Positions 23,266-34,262 of a stretch of DNA of 64,000 nucleotides are shown here, piece after piece. The position numbers and the translations under genes were made by a program. The stretch is from Terfezia claveryi (taxonomy: Eukaryota; Ascomycota; Pezizomycetes; Pezizales; Pezizaceae), in NCBI GenBank assembly GCA_015179025.1, contig WHUX01000011.1:248001-312000 (forward strand), written 5' to 3'. The notes under the pieces are model-generated. The model did not search any database and was not told the DNA's origin. It saw only the letters and a program-made list of their open reading frames with translations. The first letter of the stretch is position 1. Each line of letters opens with the position of its first letter.

Positions 23266-26236
23266 TAGTGCGCTTAGGTACTGAAATTCTTTCGGAGATC
23301 TATAAGATATATGCATGCTATGGCCTTGTTTTGGAAGGCTATCATCAGCATTAGAGTGTCCTGTTTTACTTATTGCGTTTAACTAGATGAAAGGGCTTAT
23401 TACCTGGCCTCAGCCCTATAGCTTGGCTTATGGAGCAGAGAGGAAGCTATAGACGTCGAATCTCTTGGTTTACTCTTTTTCTCTGGCTTCCTACTTCAAT
23501 ACATTTTTATTACGTTATTATGAACAAGACCCTGTTGTCAATAGAGTTATAGATCAATTCAAGACAGTGAAAAACATTGCTTCTCTACAGAACTTGACTA
23601 GCCACCACAAGAAGAGGTGAGATTTATGCACAGGAGAGTCGGCATGAGCGCTAATTCAGGGTAATCCAAGCACGTATAATCACTTCCCCAGATACGATCT
23701 CGTACTAGTGGAATATCGTACATGCTCACTCAGCCAGTGTAAACAGTGGTTAGAGTGTGAGTCTAAACACACTCCAAGCCGCGAAGTAAAGGCGCTGTGA
23801 TCGCCAGTTCGGCCCGGAGAAATCTAAAGGGCCGTTCTACCGATAGCTGAAAAATGCCCATTATTAGCCATCCTCAACTCGCAGGACGGGTAGGAGGGTG
23901 GCGAATTTGTTTGCTGCATTTTATGAGTTGAGATTTTCAGTCCAAAAAGCGTACAATACTTCAGCTACAGAACTATCACACTATTCATTGATCTTTTAAT
24001 GGCGCTGAGGGAGCTTTAGTGTCCTTAGAGACGCTCTTCTGGCGAGCACTGGCCCCGATCCTTGATTCTGCAATGATCCCGCAGAACACCCGCACCCATA
24101 GACACCAAATTGTCGGTCTTGAGAAAACAAAAGTATAAATATCGAGTGGGATTATCGTTGAGATGCTTGAACGGATCCGGAGACCTAGACTCCAGGTATG
24201 GCTGGGGGTAAGGTAGGTTGAGGTAGCTGTGCTACTAGCAGTTAAGTAAACATACTGTATATACTGACTTAGGTACCAGTACGTATGTACATACTACATG
24301 CCTAGAAGTACTGTTTAAGTATACAATTCTGGTGTTAGAGCTGTCGACTGCTGTATTTGGTTAGTTTGAGTTTGTTTTTTTAAGGCTAGTCTCACCGCGT
24401 CGACGATATCGATCTCGAAGGAGGGTGTTGTTAGTCTGGTTGGCACAAAACTATCGACATACCAGTATTTTATGTCTATCACTATTTAGCTTTGTTTTCA
24501 CGGCAACGTTGCTAAGTGGGCTAGACTGTCTAAAGAGGATGTAAACAAAGGGAAAAAAAGAAAAAAAAACAATAACAGAGTTTATCAAAATATCCGAAAC
24601 AACACCACTGCATGTTGGAAGAACAGACATAATCAATCAGAACGAAAAAGAGTACGCTATACCTATGTAGAAGCTTATACAACTGTGTATACAAAACGGT
24701 GACAGCTACCGTATCTCGATACCTGTATTTTTATAATTTTGTTGCAGATATTTTTTTTCTTATTATGCAAGAGAAGATAGAAAACTACGTCTAGGGTACC
24801 TTTATTAGCTAGATAGGCCAACCCTGTTAATAATGACTGACCAGCAATGTGCAAAATCCATCTATTGCAAAAAATATTTTGTAAGCATTTGGAGTGACGC
24901 ATAGGACTCCGGTAATTGGTTCGCTACCTACCGGTTATGTTGGTTTCGGGATCGATACGTATTCCCGGTAGCTCCCATCTTGTTCCATAGAACACGGGAT
25001 TGGAGATATGTTTCATCTGCATGTATAGAAAGGACTACTCCGTAATTAGAACAACATAGAGCTTGAGACTCAACTCGAAGTAGAGATCAGTCTGTAGGTT
25101 CTCTATCCAACTGAGTATCAAGCGGTGCGATCTGGAGTAGGGTTAACAGTTCCTACGAGAATCCGCTGTCAAATTGATGTCAATAAGTGTCCCCATGAAC
25201 GCCGAGTACAATCGAGTGCAAGAATTGGTGAGCCCAACTGCGAGTTGGCAGGGAGGTCTAATATTGAAGTTTATGGCCATGATCCCGAGAATTTTGGTAA
25301 ATGACATGCAGGCGTGCAATATTCCCTGCCAGCGGCTTTCCCAGTCCAAATTTAGCGTCATATACAGATACCAATTTCCAAATCATTAATAATGATCAAG
25401 AAAGGTAAAATTTGACAAAGCATTTGATAAGGAGCTTGGTCGACTAGGCTGATTACGGATAGTGCGGGTCGGCCCATTCTTTCATGCAAGCCCAGTTGGA
25501 AGATTACATACATCAACATGTCTCAGGTCCTAAGGACGTAAAAGCGATGTTGTTGTGGTTGCGGTGTTGATTGCTGAGGGAAAGCGTGGTATCATGCTTA
25601 CACAATAATGCTTCGCAATTCTTCTTTACGTGATACTAGATACAGACCAGACACTAAATAATCACTTAGTCAGTTTTACAAATGTACCCACTACAATTCA
25701 TCCTTCATTGATCATGTTGCGAAGAGGGATGGACCCTCGCAACTCTCACCAATAATCCACCTACTCTTGACTGGGTCTGGGTTGAATGGCAATGGTAGAA
25801 GATGGCAGACGGCTTAGGAAAATCTTTTTTGGGAGATAGCGCCTCATTATCCATGATAGTGAAGCGCATTACTGATGCTGACTACTGTGGTAGTCTGTTT
25901 GCAGGTCCTTGTGGTAATGAGCACAGGTGCCAATTACACGGCCCGGTACGTGCTCTTAGAAATATTGCAAGCACGATTGATAGACGATGGAGGGGGTATA
26001 GTCTCGAACCCGACCGCTCCTAGGGAGGGAGGGGGTAATAATCTGAGAAGTTTAATAATTTCATTCCTGGGCTGGGGAGGTACTATAAAGATGTCCTCTT
26101 GACCCTCTTCCTAAATCCTACTTTTCATCAGCAAGCAAACAAACAAGCAAGCAAGCATCAAGTCTTCGAGTTTATAGATACCCCCCTGAGTGTTCAATTC
26201 CCACTATACCATTTTCCCTAACTACAAACCTTCGCA
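23266..26236. other. intergenic, ~3 kb, no gene seen
   Basis: Long AT-mixed stretch with many stops. One dispersed TAGTCTGGTTGGC motif occurs at 24432. The ORFs of 60-75 codons look random. The last 150 bp (AAGCAAGCAAGC repeats near 26130-26157, CT-rich before 26237) looks like the core promoter and 5' UTR of the next gene. Confidence 0.5.
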
Positions 26237-26984
26237 ATGGCTGGACTCGAGGTTGCCATCATCATCTACTCCATGTACGGGCACATTTCCAAGCTCGCTG
26301 AGGCGGAGAAGCGAGGAATTGAGGCTGCTGGTGGAACGGCTACCATCTTCCAGTATGAATTTCAGTCCTACAACGAACTTCGTGATTCCAAACAAACCAA
26401 CTAACATGATTTCCCTTTTCACAGGATCCCAGAGACTCTCACCCAGGAAGTCCTCACCAAGATGCACGCCCCCCCAAAGTACGACTACCCAATCATCTCC
26501 GTCGACCAGCTTCCAAAGTACAACGCCTTCCTCTTCGGTATCCCCACCCGTTACGGTAACTTCCCCGGCCAATGGAAGGCCTTCATCGACCAGACCGGTG
26601 GTCTCTGGGCTTCCGGTGGACTCTCTGGGAAGTATGTTGGTCTCTTCGTCTCTTCGGCCTCCCCAGGTGGTGGACAGGAGATGACTTGTGCAAACGCCAT
26701 GTCCACTTTGGCTCACCATGGAATGATATATGTTCCTCTTGGATACGCCCATACCTTTGGACTGTTGGTGGATGTTACCGAGGTCCGTGGTGGCTCGCCA
26801 TGGGGTGCTGGTACCTTCGCTGTATGTTCCCCTCTCATATACCATACATGATACGGCGGATGGCTAACTGATTTTACTACAGGGTGGTGACGGGTCCCGC
26901 CAGCCCTCCACAAAGGAGCTCGAGCTCGCCGAAGCGCAAGGCAAGATGTTCTGGAACACCGTAGCCAAAGTCAACTTTGCATGA
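26237..26984 (+). CDS. flavodoxin-like NAD(P)H:quinone oxidoreductase (WrbA/Pst2/Ycp4/Alt a 7 family)
   Basis: FMN-dependent two-electron quinone reductase protecting against redox cycling. Exons 26237-26352, 26425-26821, 26883-26984 give 204 residues, the usual length. The FMN-binding start is 'VAIIIYSMYGHISKLAEAE'; further hallmarks are 'GIPTRYGNFPGQWKAFID', 'HHGMIYVPLGY' and 'GGSPWGAGTFAGGDGSRQPS'. The first stop is TGA at 26982-26984, followed directly by CTA. The frame continues open to TAA at 27168-27170 (see next entry), so a 266-residue readthrough form is likely. Family members Pst2, Rfs1 and Ycp4 in yeast associate with plasma-membrane eisosomes. It converges on the 4,6-dehydratase gene. 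Confidence 0.94.
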
Positions 26985-27170
26985 CTAGATGGACCCCAGC
27001 AGGCGGAAGCCAGAATCGAGAATCAGCCCGAATCGGTGAGGAAGACCACTGCTGCTCCTGCCCCAGCTTCTGCCCCAGCTCCCGCCCCAGCGGCCAAGGC
27101 TGTGCCAGAGAGGACGCAGAAGAAGAAGAAAAAGGACAGTGAGGGCCCGTGTGGTTGCACTGTTGCCTAA
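26982..27170 (+). CDS. probable stop-codon readthrough extension with CAAX-type lipidation signal
   Basis: In frame with the preceding CDS: TGA CTA GAT, then no stop for 61 codons up to TAA. The encoded tail starts 'LDGPQQAEARIENQPESVRK', continues with an Ala/Pro linker, then five lysines, and ends 'DSEGPCGCTVA'. The final Cys-Thr-Val-Ala fits a farnesylation box. The extra Cys two residues earlier and the polybasic run resemble Ras-type palmitoylation and membrane-targeting signals. No splice site pair of normal size removes the TGA. The UGA-CUA context is the established high-readthrough signal in fungi and animals. Readthrough itself is inferred, not shown. Confidence 0.75.
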
Positions 27171-27788
27171 GTTTCAATTAGTGGCTCTTTTTGTCTTTTT
27201 TTTCAGGGTTTTTTTCTTGCTTCGAATATTGCTAGGTCTTTTTTGTAATAATAATGATTGGTAATGCTGCTTAGATATGGTGTTTAGCATATGCATGACT
27301 TTTTTAGTTTGGATTTATTGTGGAGCGAAGGGGAAATGGGAGATCGGATTAATATATATCCTCATACTTCAAGTTAGTTTCTTTTCCTTTATTATCAGCA
27401 TACAAAAAGTGAACCCCTTTTCTGGAACCTCACCACAGCTATTTACACCACAAGCAAACCAACACCCCTTATGTATATTTCTGTCTGCATAACACTAGCA
27501 TTCACTTGCATAAGTAGTTTGTGTCAAATATGTGTAGTGCCTTGGCCCCCTCATCACGTCTTAATACTTCGCAATTGCCAAGATAGATCTCTTTTTCTTT
27601 TCTTTTTAGTACTAATAATATAAATATATATTATCGGCCACATTTAAGTATTGGTAGCATTCGCACTTCAAAAACCCCTGCCCAATCCCACCATCATAGG
27701 TAATACGCAAATGTACTATAGCTACATGCCGTCAAGCTGCGGGAATTGTACCACCTTCACCCTACCCAATCCACTCCTACGCACCCCA
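27171..27788. other. 3' intergenic between convergent genes
   Basis: AT-rich, with T-runs and TATATATA near 27620-27630; consistent with 3' UTRs and polyadenylation signals of both flanking genes. No gene seen. Confidence 0.5.
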
Positions 27789-29251
27789 CTACTCCTGATC
27801 CTGCTTCTGATTCTCCTCCCCGCCTCTAACCACCCTCTTCCCCTCCACGACCGGAAACGGACTCAACACCTCCTCAATATCTCCCCACCACGTACTCCCA
27901 TACTTCCTATACCACTCCACCGTTGCCTTCAACCCCTCCTTAAAACTCGTCTTCTGCACCCACCCCAACTTCTTCAACTTTGTTGCATCAACCGCATATC
28001 GTCTATCATTAAATGGTCTATCAACCGTGTGTGCGACGTACTTTGTGAGATCCTCGGGATGGTCGTAGCCGAATTGTTTTAGGAGGAGAGAGCAAAGGTC
28101 GAGATTGGAAATCTCGTCCACGGAGCCGACGTTGTAGGCTTGGCCGATGAGTCCTTTGTGCAAGATGGTATCGAAAGCGTCGGCGGCGTCCCCGGCGTAG
28201 AGGTACCGACGGGTATGTTTGCCGTCGCCGTGGAGAAAGACTTTGCTGCCGCGGTGGAGGAGGCAGGTAAATTTGGGGATGACCTCTGAGTTGGAGATGT
28301 TAGAGAGAGCTAGGAATACGATAGAGTTGATTTTTTGAATGTGGAGAGTATATTGTATATTGAGGTTGAGGGGGGTTGGCACATACTCTCTGGGAATTGA
28401 TGAGGTCCATAAACGTTGTTACTTCGGACAATGATGACTGGTAGCTTAAAGCTCTTCCAGTACGCATTAACCAACATCTCCGCCGCCGCCTTGGACGCCG
28501 CATACGGGTTCGTCGGGGCCAAAATACTCGACTCACTCAAATCTGCATCGTCCTCCTCAACTTCACCATAAACCTCATCCGTCGAGACATGGATAAACTT
28601 CTTAATCCCATGGCTCTTTGCACACTCAAGAAGCACGTGTGTGCCATATACGTTGTTAGATGTGAATTGGTACGAGTTACCGAATGACAAATCTACATGG
28701 GACTGTGCGGCAAAGTGGAGGATGGTGTCGATTTTATGCACTTTGAGAGTATACATGACCTGGTCAGGTTGAGTAATGTCCCCATGGGCGAAGGAGAAGT
28801 TTGGCAGGGCATCGAGGGCCCGGGTGTTGTTTAGAGAGGCACAGTAGTCGATTTTGTCGAATGAGATGATATTATACTCGGGGTAGGTGAGTGTGAGGTG
28901 TCGGACGACCCAGCAGGCACTTTGTGGTTCTCGAAGTCAGACTTGAGAGGGACCTTGTGCAGGTAAGGTAAGGGGACTAACATGAATCCAGCTCCACCTG
29001 TTATCATGATATTCTTGGTGTCTGGGCTGGGCTCGAATCTGGTGACTCCCTTGAGGACCGGGGCATTTTGCCAGATGCCGGTGTCTTGAAGTTTCGCAGT
29101 GAATATATCTGCAGAGGGAACGTTAGCACTGCCATTATGTGTAGCCTCATCTCCACGAGGAGAGTATGTAGTGCTAATTGAGCTAAAACCGATGAGGGGA
29201 TGAGAAGATGAGGAAATACTGACCATACTGCCCAGCAGGTGTATTCTTCAT
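27789..29251 (-). CDS. nucleotide-sugar 4,6-dehydratase (dTDP/UDP-glucose 4,6-dehydratase, RmlB/RHM-like)
   Basis: Converts an NDP-glucose to NDP-4-keto-6-deoxyglucose, the first step towards NDP-rhamnose; in fungi usually UDP-linked. Exons 29251-29224, 29108-28982, 28919-28387, 28285-27789 give 394 residues. The N-terminus 'MKNTPAGQYDIFTAKLQDTG' is set by a 115-nt first intron. The Rossmann motif 'IMITGGAGFIACWVVRHL' spans intron 2. The SDR active site appears as 'HVSTDEVYGEVEED' and 'YAASKAAAEM' (Tyr-X3-Lys). 'RSNNVYGPHQFPEKVIPKF' and 'DGKHTRRYLYAGDAADAF' are typical of RmlB. Substrate (UDP or dTDP) cannot be told from sequence alone. Confidence 0.92.
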
Positions 29252-30119
29252 CTTGTATCTCCTTACGAAAAACAACTCAATTCAGAGGTATATTAGGTAG
29301 AAATTGGGGATTCCACAATAATCGCAAACGACGACTCAATTCAAGGTCAAAGCGGCGGGGTATATCGCAATCTCAAGTCAAGCCTCAACTCCAATCGCAA
29401 TTGCAATTAGTCCTTCAAGACCAGGAAACAATGAGGGAGCTGTACGGGGCGGGCAGTAACAAGATAGAAAAGGACTGTCTGTACGAAAGCACTCGAACTC
29501 CAATTTCCCGGAAAAGGGATGGCAGCAGCGGGTGGGCCGGCGAGGTATAAAAGTGCCCGCCAGCCCAAGGGGGGATATCCAACTGATCCCCCTTCTTAGG
29601 AAGTCAGGAGGCTGCCCCATCACTATGGTAGATCAGGGGATGCTTATTGCTGAGCTTCATGCGCAGTCCAGGGTCTCGCTCCTCCTGTGGAGGGGATTGT
29701 GCCAACCAGACTGGGCTCGCCAAAGATTTTCTATTGCCAGAGTCAAGGTTAGGCTGCGTTCAGGGGGGCTGATCGCGCAACCAAGGGGCAAAAAAGGGTT
29801 AGTCACGTGCGTCAGCGTGCGTTTCAGAGGCTACATCTGCATCTGCACGTGACGGACACCATGCAGCTGTATAATTATATGTAGTTTTTTTCCCTACATT
29901 GCCCTAACACCGAGTACTGATTAATCGATTGCTAGCACAAGCTTATAGTGAAGGGAGTACTGTTCTAGATTCACTTGAAGCCAGTGGTTCAAACTTTTGT
30001 GTTATACTACTTAAAGCAAGAATCTCGATCACAACATATTGCACTGAGTTCTCAATCCAAACTTGGCAAGCTATTAGAGAGGTTTTGCACCCTTGCAAAA
30101 TTGACAGTAACTACAGCTA
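29252..30119. other. intergenic, promoter side of the 4,6-dehydratase
   Basis: No convincing gene. One dispersed CCAACCAGACT motif at about 29704. The plus-strand ORFs at 29239-29852 have no family features. Confidence 0.45.
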
Positions 30120-30281
30120 CCACGAAAACTGGTGAATAAGACTCCTTGTCTGTATCTTTGCTCTTTCCTTTTTGTGGTAGGCGCGTTACTAGTTGTGGGC
30201 AGATTAGCGTCCTTGACTCTGATTTTGAGAGTACTGATTCAGATACAGACAAGGGGTCTTATTATTCACCAGTTTTCCCGG
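30120..30281. mobile_element. MITE with TA flanks, copy 1 (162 bp)
   Basis: Ends are inverted copies of CCGGGAAAACTGGTGAATAA, extending through AAGACYCCTTGTCTGTATC. The left end is mutated (CCACG) and the right arm has three extra bases. TA lies immediately outside both ends. No coding capacity. A second copy with the same ends is at 33434-33613. Confidence 0.85.
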
Positions 30282-30789
30282 TACCCGACTAGCTTATATA
30301 TGCACCTGCTTAAGTGATATCGATTTTGTCCAGAAAACTCTAGACGACATCGGAAGGTCTTGGCATTGTTGTCCACAAACAAACATCTGAAGATGGTTAG
30401 ACGTAGTGTCAAAATGCCTTACGTGTAACGAATTCAAAAATCACATCAGGCTCGTAAATATCCGATACAAAAATATTAAACAATATATTATGAGAGCACT
30501 CCTTTCTCCCATATGTGATTGGAGCTCGATATAGCGGTGTTTGGTGATCATTGTCATTGATTGTGCAAGCACTCGCTACCCAATCATCCATACATGTCAT
30601 CATCTGCTGCACGTTGATGATTACTAAAGAAGCGATGTCAATTCACGGGTCTTGGCATGAGACTAAAACCTCTGTTTCTACACCTTCGTGCTCACATGGA
30701 TCCAAGTGCACTAGGATATCTAGTGTGCAAGGGCTCTATTGCAAGTGAGCCTTGAAACCTGAAATCGACGTTTTATACACCTGTCCGAT
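30282..30789. other. intergenic, 3' of TRM82
   Basis: No gene seen; short random ORFs only. Confidence 0.4.
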
Positions 30790-32793
30790 TCAATCCCCGC
30801 CTCTTTCTTCACTCTCAAATTTTCTCAAGTGCTTTGCGCCGTAGAAAAAGTCATTCAGTTTTTCCTTTTGCTCCGCAGTTATTCCCCAACTCGCCTTGCT
30901 ATTTATGGTAGTCACCACTTTTTCATGGTCGGTTCGACCAAACTATGCCAAGAGTTAGCTACTCAATTGTCTAGAAAAGCATCCATGAAAGGAGACATAC
31001 ATGTTTATGGTCTTCTTCTGGCTGGAGGCAATCTATCAATTCTCTCGCCTCGCCTAGGATTGGCAGTCGATAAGGCGTAGATTGAGAATCGATACTGACC
31101 AGGATCCTATTTCCTATGACTGCTACGTCAAGAACATTTCCTTGAACACCAGCCGTCGTAGTATATTCAAAAGTACCGGTAACGTTTTGGGTGAATACGA
31201 AGAGCGCAGGAAGTCTGTCCTAATTAGTATTTCCTCTGTGACAAACAAGGAGAGTAGTATTGATACCCTTCAACAGAGACAAGGACCTGGTTCCGATTAT
31301 GTACTTCATCTTTGAATTCCCAAAGCCCCGTAACAGAGGTCTGGAACTCATCCTCAAAGTCTAAATCCATTGCCCCTCCATTGATGTTTGTTTCTTTTAT
31401 CTTCTCCTTGTTATTCTTCACAATTTCCAGTACGTTTGCCACATTTTCCTTTAAATCAAGCTTTTGGAGGACCTTCTTAGCTTTCCAGTCCCATCTCAGC
31501 AAATAATCATCCCCACCACCGGATATCAATGTCTGTTGATCAAACGACGGTACTAATAGCTTCGCTACATAAGAATCATGCCCGAGGCAGAATCCCTCTA
31601 TCACATAACTGTGAGGGTATCTCGAAACCCGTATGTGTTCGTCTTTGTCGGCAGATAGTATCCATGTCCGCCATTTCCTTTCTCCATCTGGAAGCTCCAC
31701 TTGTATTGTAACTGGCACCACGTCCAGAAGGAGCGAGATATGTCCAAGTAAAAGTTTATGTTTGAATTGGAGCTCTTTGGCTTGCAGGTTTGCTATACTA
31801 TTCCGACTCTTCATCTCGGTGGCTTTTCGCGCAGCTCTTTTGTTGCGGGCGGTGGTAATAATGCCTGTATCCCGTGGAGCTTTTCGTTCCGGCTCAGGTG
31901 TCGCAGATGAGCCATTCTGGACAGATTCTGTTGCAGGTGCTGGTGTGGGTATCTCGGAGTCCTCGAGGTTATGGATTAATGGTAGTGAATATACATCTCC
32001 AAACTTGTCTCCACAGATTATGACCACCCCATCTGCAACAGTCTCCTCCTCTTCAGTCATAGACTGTTTATTTTCTAGGAGCTGCAGAGAACAAAGCCGT
32101 TTTGGCATTTGCCTAACGTCAAATTGTATGTCAGTGCCCGAACTTCCCTACGGGGTTTGCAGGTTCCCAAACAAACCTCTCACTCAATAATTTTAAGCCC
32201 CCTTCGACATCTTCCTCTTTACGCCCCGCCTCAAGCCACATATCCCTCCCCTTCATGAGCCCCGAAACCCTAAACACCCTTACAGTCTTATCCTCATTTG
32301 TAGCCACCACCAAATGTCTCCCACTACTTGTCCCCACCATATTCGTGACCAAATTCAATCTCTTCTGTGAAGAGCAACCGCCCATCCCAGGCGCTTCCCT
32401 GAAGTTAACCTTCTTCCTCTTCGGAGCCGGCTCAGGCGTACTCCTCCCTTCGATGACCGGAACCGTCGCGGGAGTGACCCTTGGCGACGAAGTAATAGTA
32501 TTCATCTTCCTCTTTTTTATTGCCACTCCCTCCTCATCTCCCGTAGCCACCTCAACCTCAACCGCTCCGTTGCTATTGCTACCACCTCGCTCACCTGTAG
32601 AAGCAGAATGGGTTTCCTCCTTTTGCTGCTGCTGGTTCTGCTTCTTCCCCAAAACACTAGGAATTTCTGGGGCTTCCCATTGTCGTAGGAGGCTCTCGGA
32701 GGCCGTATCGAAAACTTGAATGGTACCCGCTATTCCAGCATAGAGAAACTTGTTTCTAGCACAGTAATACAGCTTTTGTACAGGGTGCCGCAT
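30790..32793 (-). CDS. TRM82: tRNA (guanine-N7-)-methyltransferase non-catalytic subunit, WD40 protein
   Basis: Partner of Trm8 in forming m7G46 in tRNA. Exons 32793-32177, 32112-31267, 31214-31001, 30942-30790 (introns 64, 52, 58 nt) give 609 residues. The start 'MRHPVQKLYYCARNKFLYAG' matches the family N-terminus. The diagnostic motif 'ILSADKDEHIRVSRYPHSYV' is present, followed by 'LISGGGDDYLLRWDW'. The C-terminus 'NDFFYGAKHLRKFE' is also typical and lies in a separate last exon. Two low-complexity insertions (about residues 60-130 and the charged 'RNKRAARKATEMKSR' region) make it longer than yeast Trm82. The acceptor at 31215 was chosen because it alone gives 'SVEGLPALFVFTQ' in phase. Confidence 0.93.
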
Positions 32794-33433
32794 GGCAATG
32801 GTTCTTTTCAAAGGATGACTTACTGATGATCTAGGAGGAGGACAATTCTGCCGAAGTCAGGGTGCGGACAGTTAAGTAACGCTAAAGTTCGGCATTTGTG
32901 TTAGAGCTAGCCCACTTTAAGAAGTGGATTGACTTATACTATAATTAGTCTAGTGTACCGTACGGAGTACAGACTCGAGTTAATTCGTAGTCTGGTTGGC
33001 ATATCACAATACATATGCGTGGGACACGTAGATCATAAGCAATGGCTGACATGAAACATATCAATTTGAGCGCGACTAGAGTTCAGTACGAAGAGTAAAA
33101 ACAATGGAATGTACAGTAAGTCTTCTGCCGGAATGCATGGGAGTCATCAAGTACTCGTACAGTACCAACTTTGAAATACTTTGCTGCAAAGCCTTTAGTC
33201 TGTAGGTAGCTCATGATCTCGTCTTCTATCCACAGAAGAGTAACTCCAAGGTCCTAGAATGCCTTCTGATTCATAGCTTCTTTGTCTTTGCAAATTGAGA
33301 CCATGCAGTTGAGTTGTCATGATCCGCCGGTCTTCCAACTGACCAGACAAGACCGGAATTCTCACGCGTAACTACAGTAGCTGCCTCAATTTGGTTTGGA
33401 GCGGTATTCTTAAGGGATATTACATATGATCTA
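32794..33433. other. intergenic, TRM82 promoter side
   Basis: Contains palindromic GTACCGTACGGAGTAC near 32955 and a dispersed TAGTCTGGTTGGC motif at about 32988-33000. No gene seen. Confidence 0.45.
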
Positions 33434-33613
33434 CCGGGAAAACTGGTGAATAAGAGCCCTTGTCAAAAGTTGAATTCACAACAGTGACAGCGGTAGAATA
33501 AGTCACAATCGTGTAGCCAAGTCTGCCTATTTTACCACAAGTAGTAACGCTGCTACCATTAAAGGGAAGATCAAAAGATATTGACAAGGGCTCTTATTCA
33601 CCAGTTTTCCCGG
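33434..33613. mobile_element. MITE with TA flanks, copy 2 (180 bp)
   Basis: Near-perfect terminal inverted repeats of about 31 bp starting CCGGGAAAACTGGTGAATAA and running into GAGCCCTTGTC. TA lies outside both ends (33432-33433 and 33614-33615). The internal sequence differs from copy 1. Non-coding. Confidence 0.9.
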
Positions 33614-33957
33614 TAGTAGTGGATCATAAACATCAATACTTCAATTTATTTAGTCTTGCTATACTTCTCGTGACGCGCTTTGCTGGACAGGGACGGTGGT
33701 AAAAGACTCTCTATAGAGGCTTCCTTGATGGCATTATGGATAACTACAGTGCCTGCATTTCCATCTCCGTCGTTCACATAACAATGAGCACAGGCATGTC
33801 TCATAAACCTTAGATCCGCATATGCAGTTCACATTGAAATTACGCTACCGAATAACTCTCGAGTCTTACTAGACTCGTAGTAACCAGTCTGTTGTCTCTA
33901 GGGGAGTTGCGACTACAATATATTAACCTCGGGTACGAAGCTAAGTCTTACCCTTCC
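33614..33957. other. intergenic, no gene seen
   Basis: Between the second MITE and the tRNA-like element. Nothing recognised. Confidence 0.4.
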
Positions 33958-33958
33958 T

Positions 33959-34047
33959 TTTGTCCCAGCGCTCTCTCAGGGAATCGAACTTGTGCTCCAT
34001 GCGCACCAGGCTCATAACCTGCTGGAGAGTGTTACCGCTAGGACAAA
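33959..34047 (-). ncRNA. tRNA-like structured element (tRNA pseudogene or tRNA-derived RNA)
   Basis: Minus strand: the outer arms TTTGTCCTAGCG and CGCTGGGACAAA form a 12-bp stem whose single G-T pair is stable as G-U only in this orientation. Inside are CTCTC pairing with GAGAG, a hairpin CAGGTTATGAGCCTG, a hairpin GTGC...GCAC like a long variable arm, and GTTCGATTCC, a good B-box/T-loop. The acceptor is too long and no proper D-stem or T-stem forms, so it is not a standard tRNA. The anticodon-position triplet would be ATG. Confidence 0.45.
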
Positions 34048-34262
34048 TCGTGATCACTGGTTGCTAGGTTTGCCTAGACACCGACAGATATTATACGCTC
34101 ACATCTACGAGGACGCAACTAGTCTCGTGACCAGAGACAATGTAGGTATCACGAATAAATAAACAGGCGGCTGTGCTTGATTGAATCCTTCAAAAGCCCG
34201 AACAAGGCACACTGCATAAGGGATATATAAATACACACGTTTATGCGCAAGAAATTAACTCA

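Noticed and set aside
26222..26845. 207-codon minus-strand ORF
   Set aside because: Shadow of the quinone reductase gene; it runs through its introns and splice sites.
26960..27002. A spliced intron removing the TGA at 26982
   Set aside because: The nearest GT...AG pairs give introns under 40 nt with poor donors. The tail is already in frame, so splicing is not needed to explain it.
33961..34047. tRNA-Met on the plus strand (CTCATAA loop, CAT anticodon)
   Set aside because: The T-loop/B-box GTTCGATTCC and the G-U-compatible stem are on the minus strand; no plus-strand cloverleaf forms.
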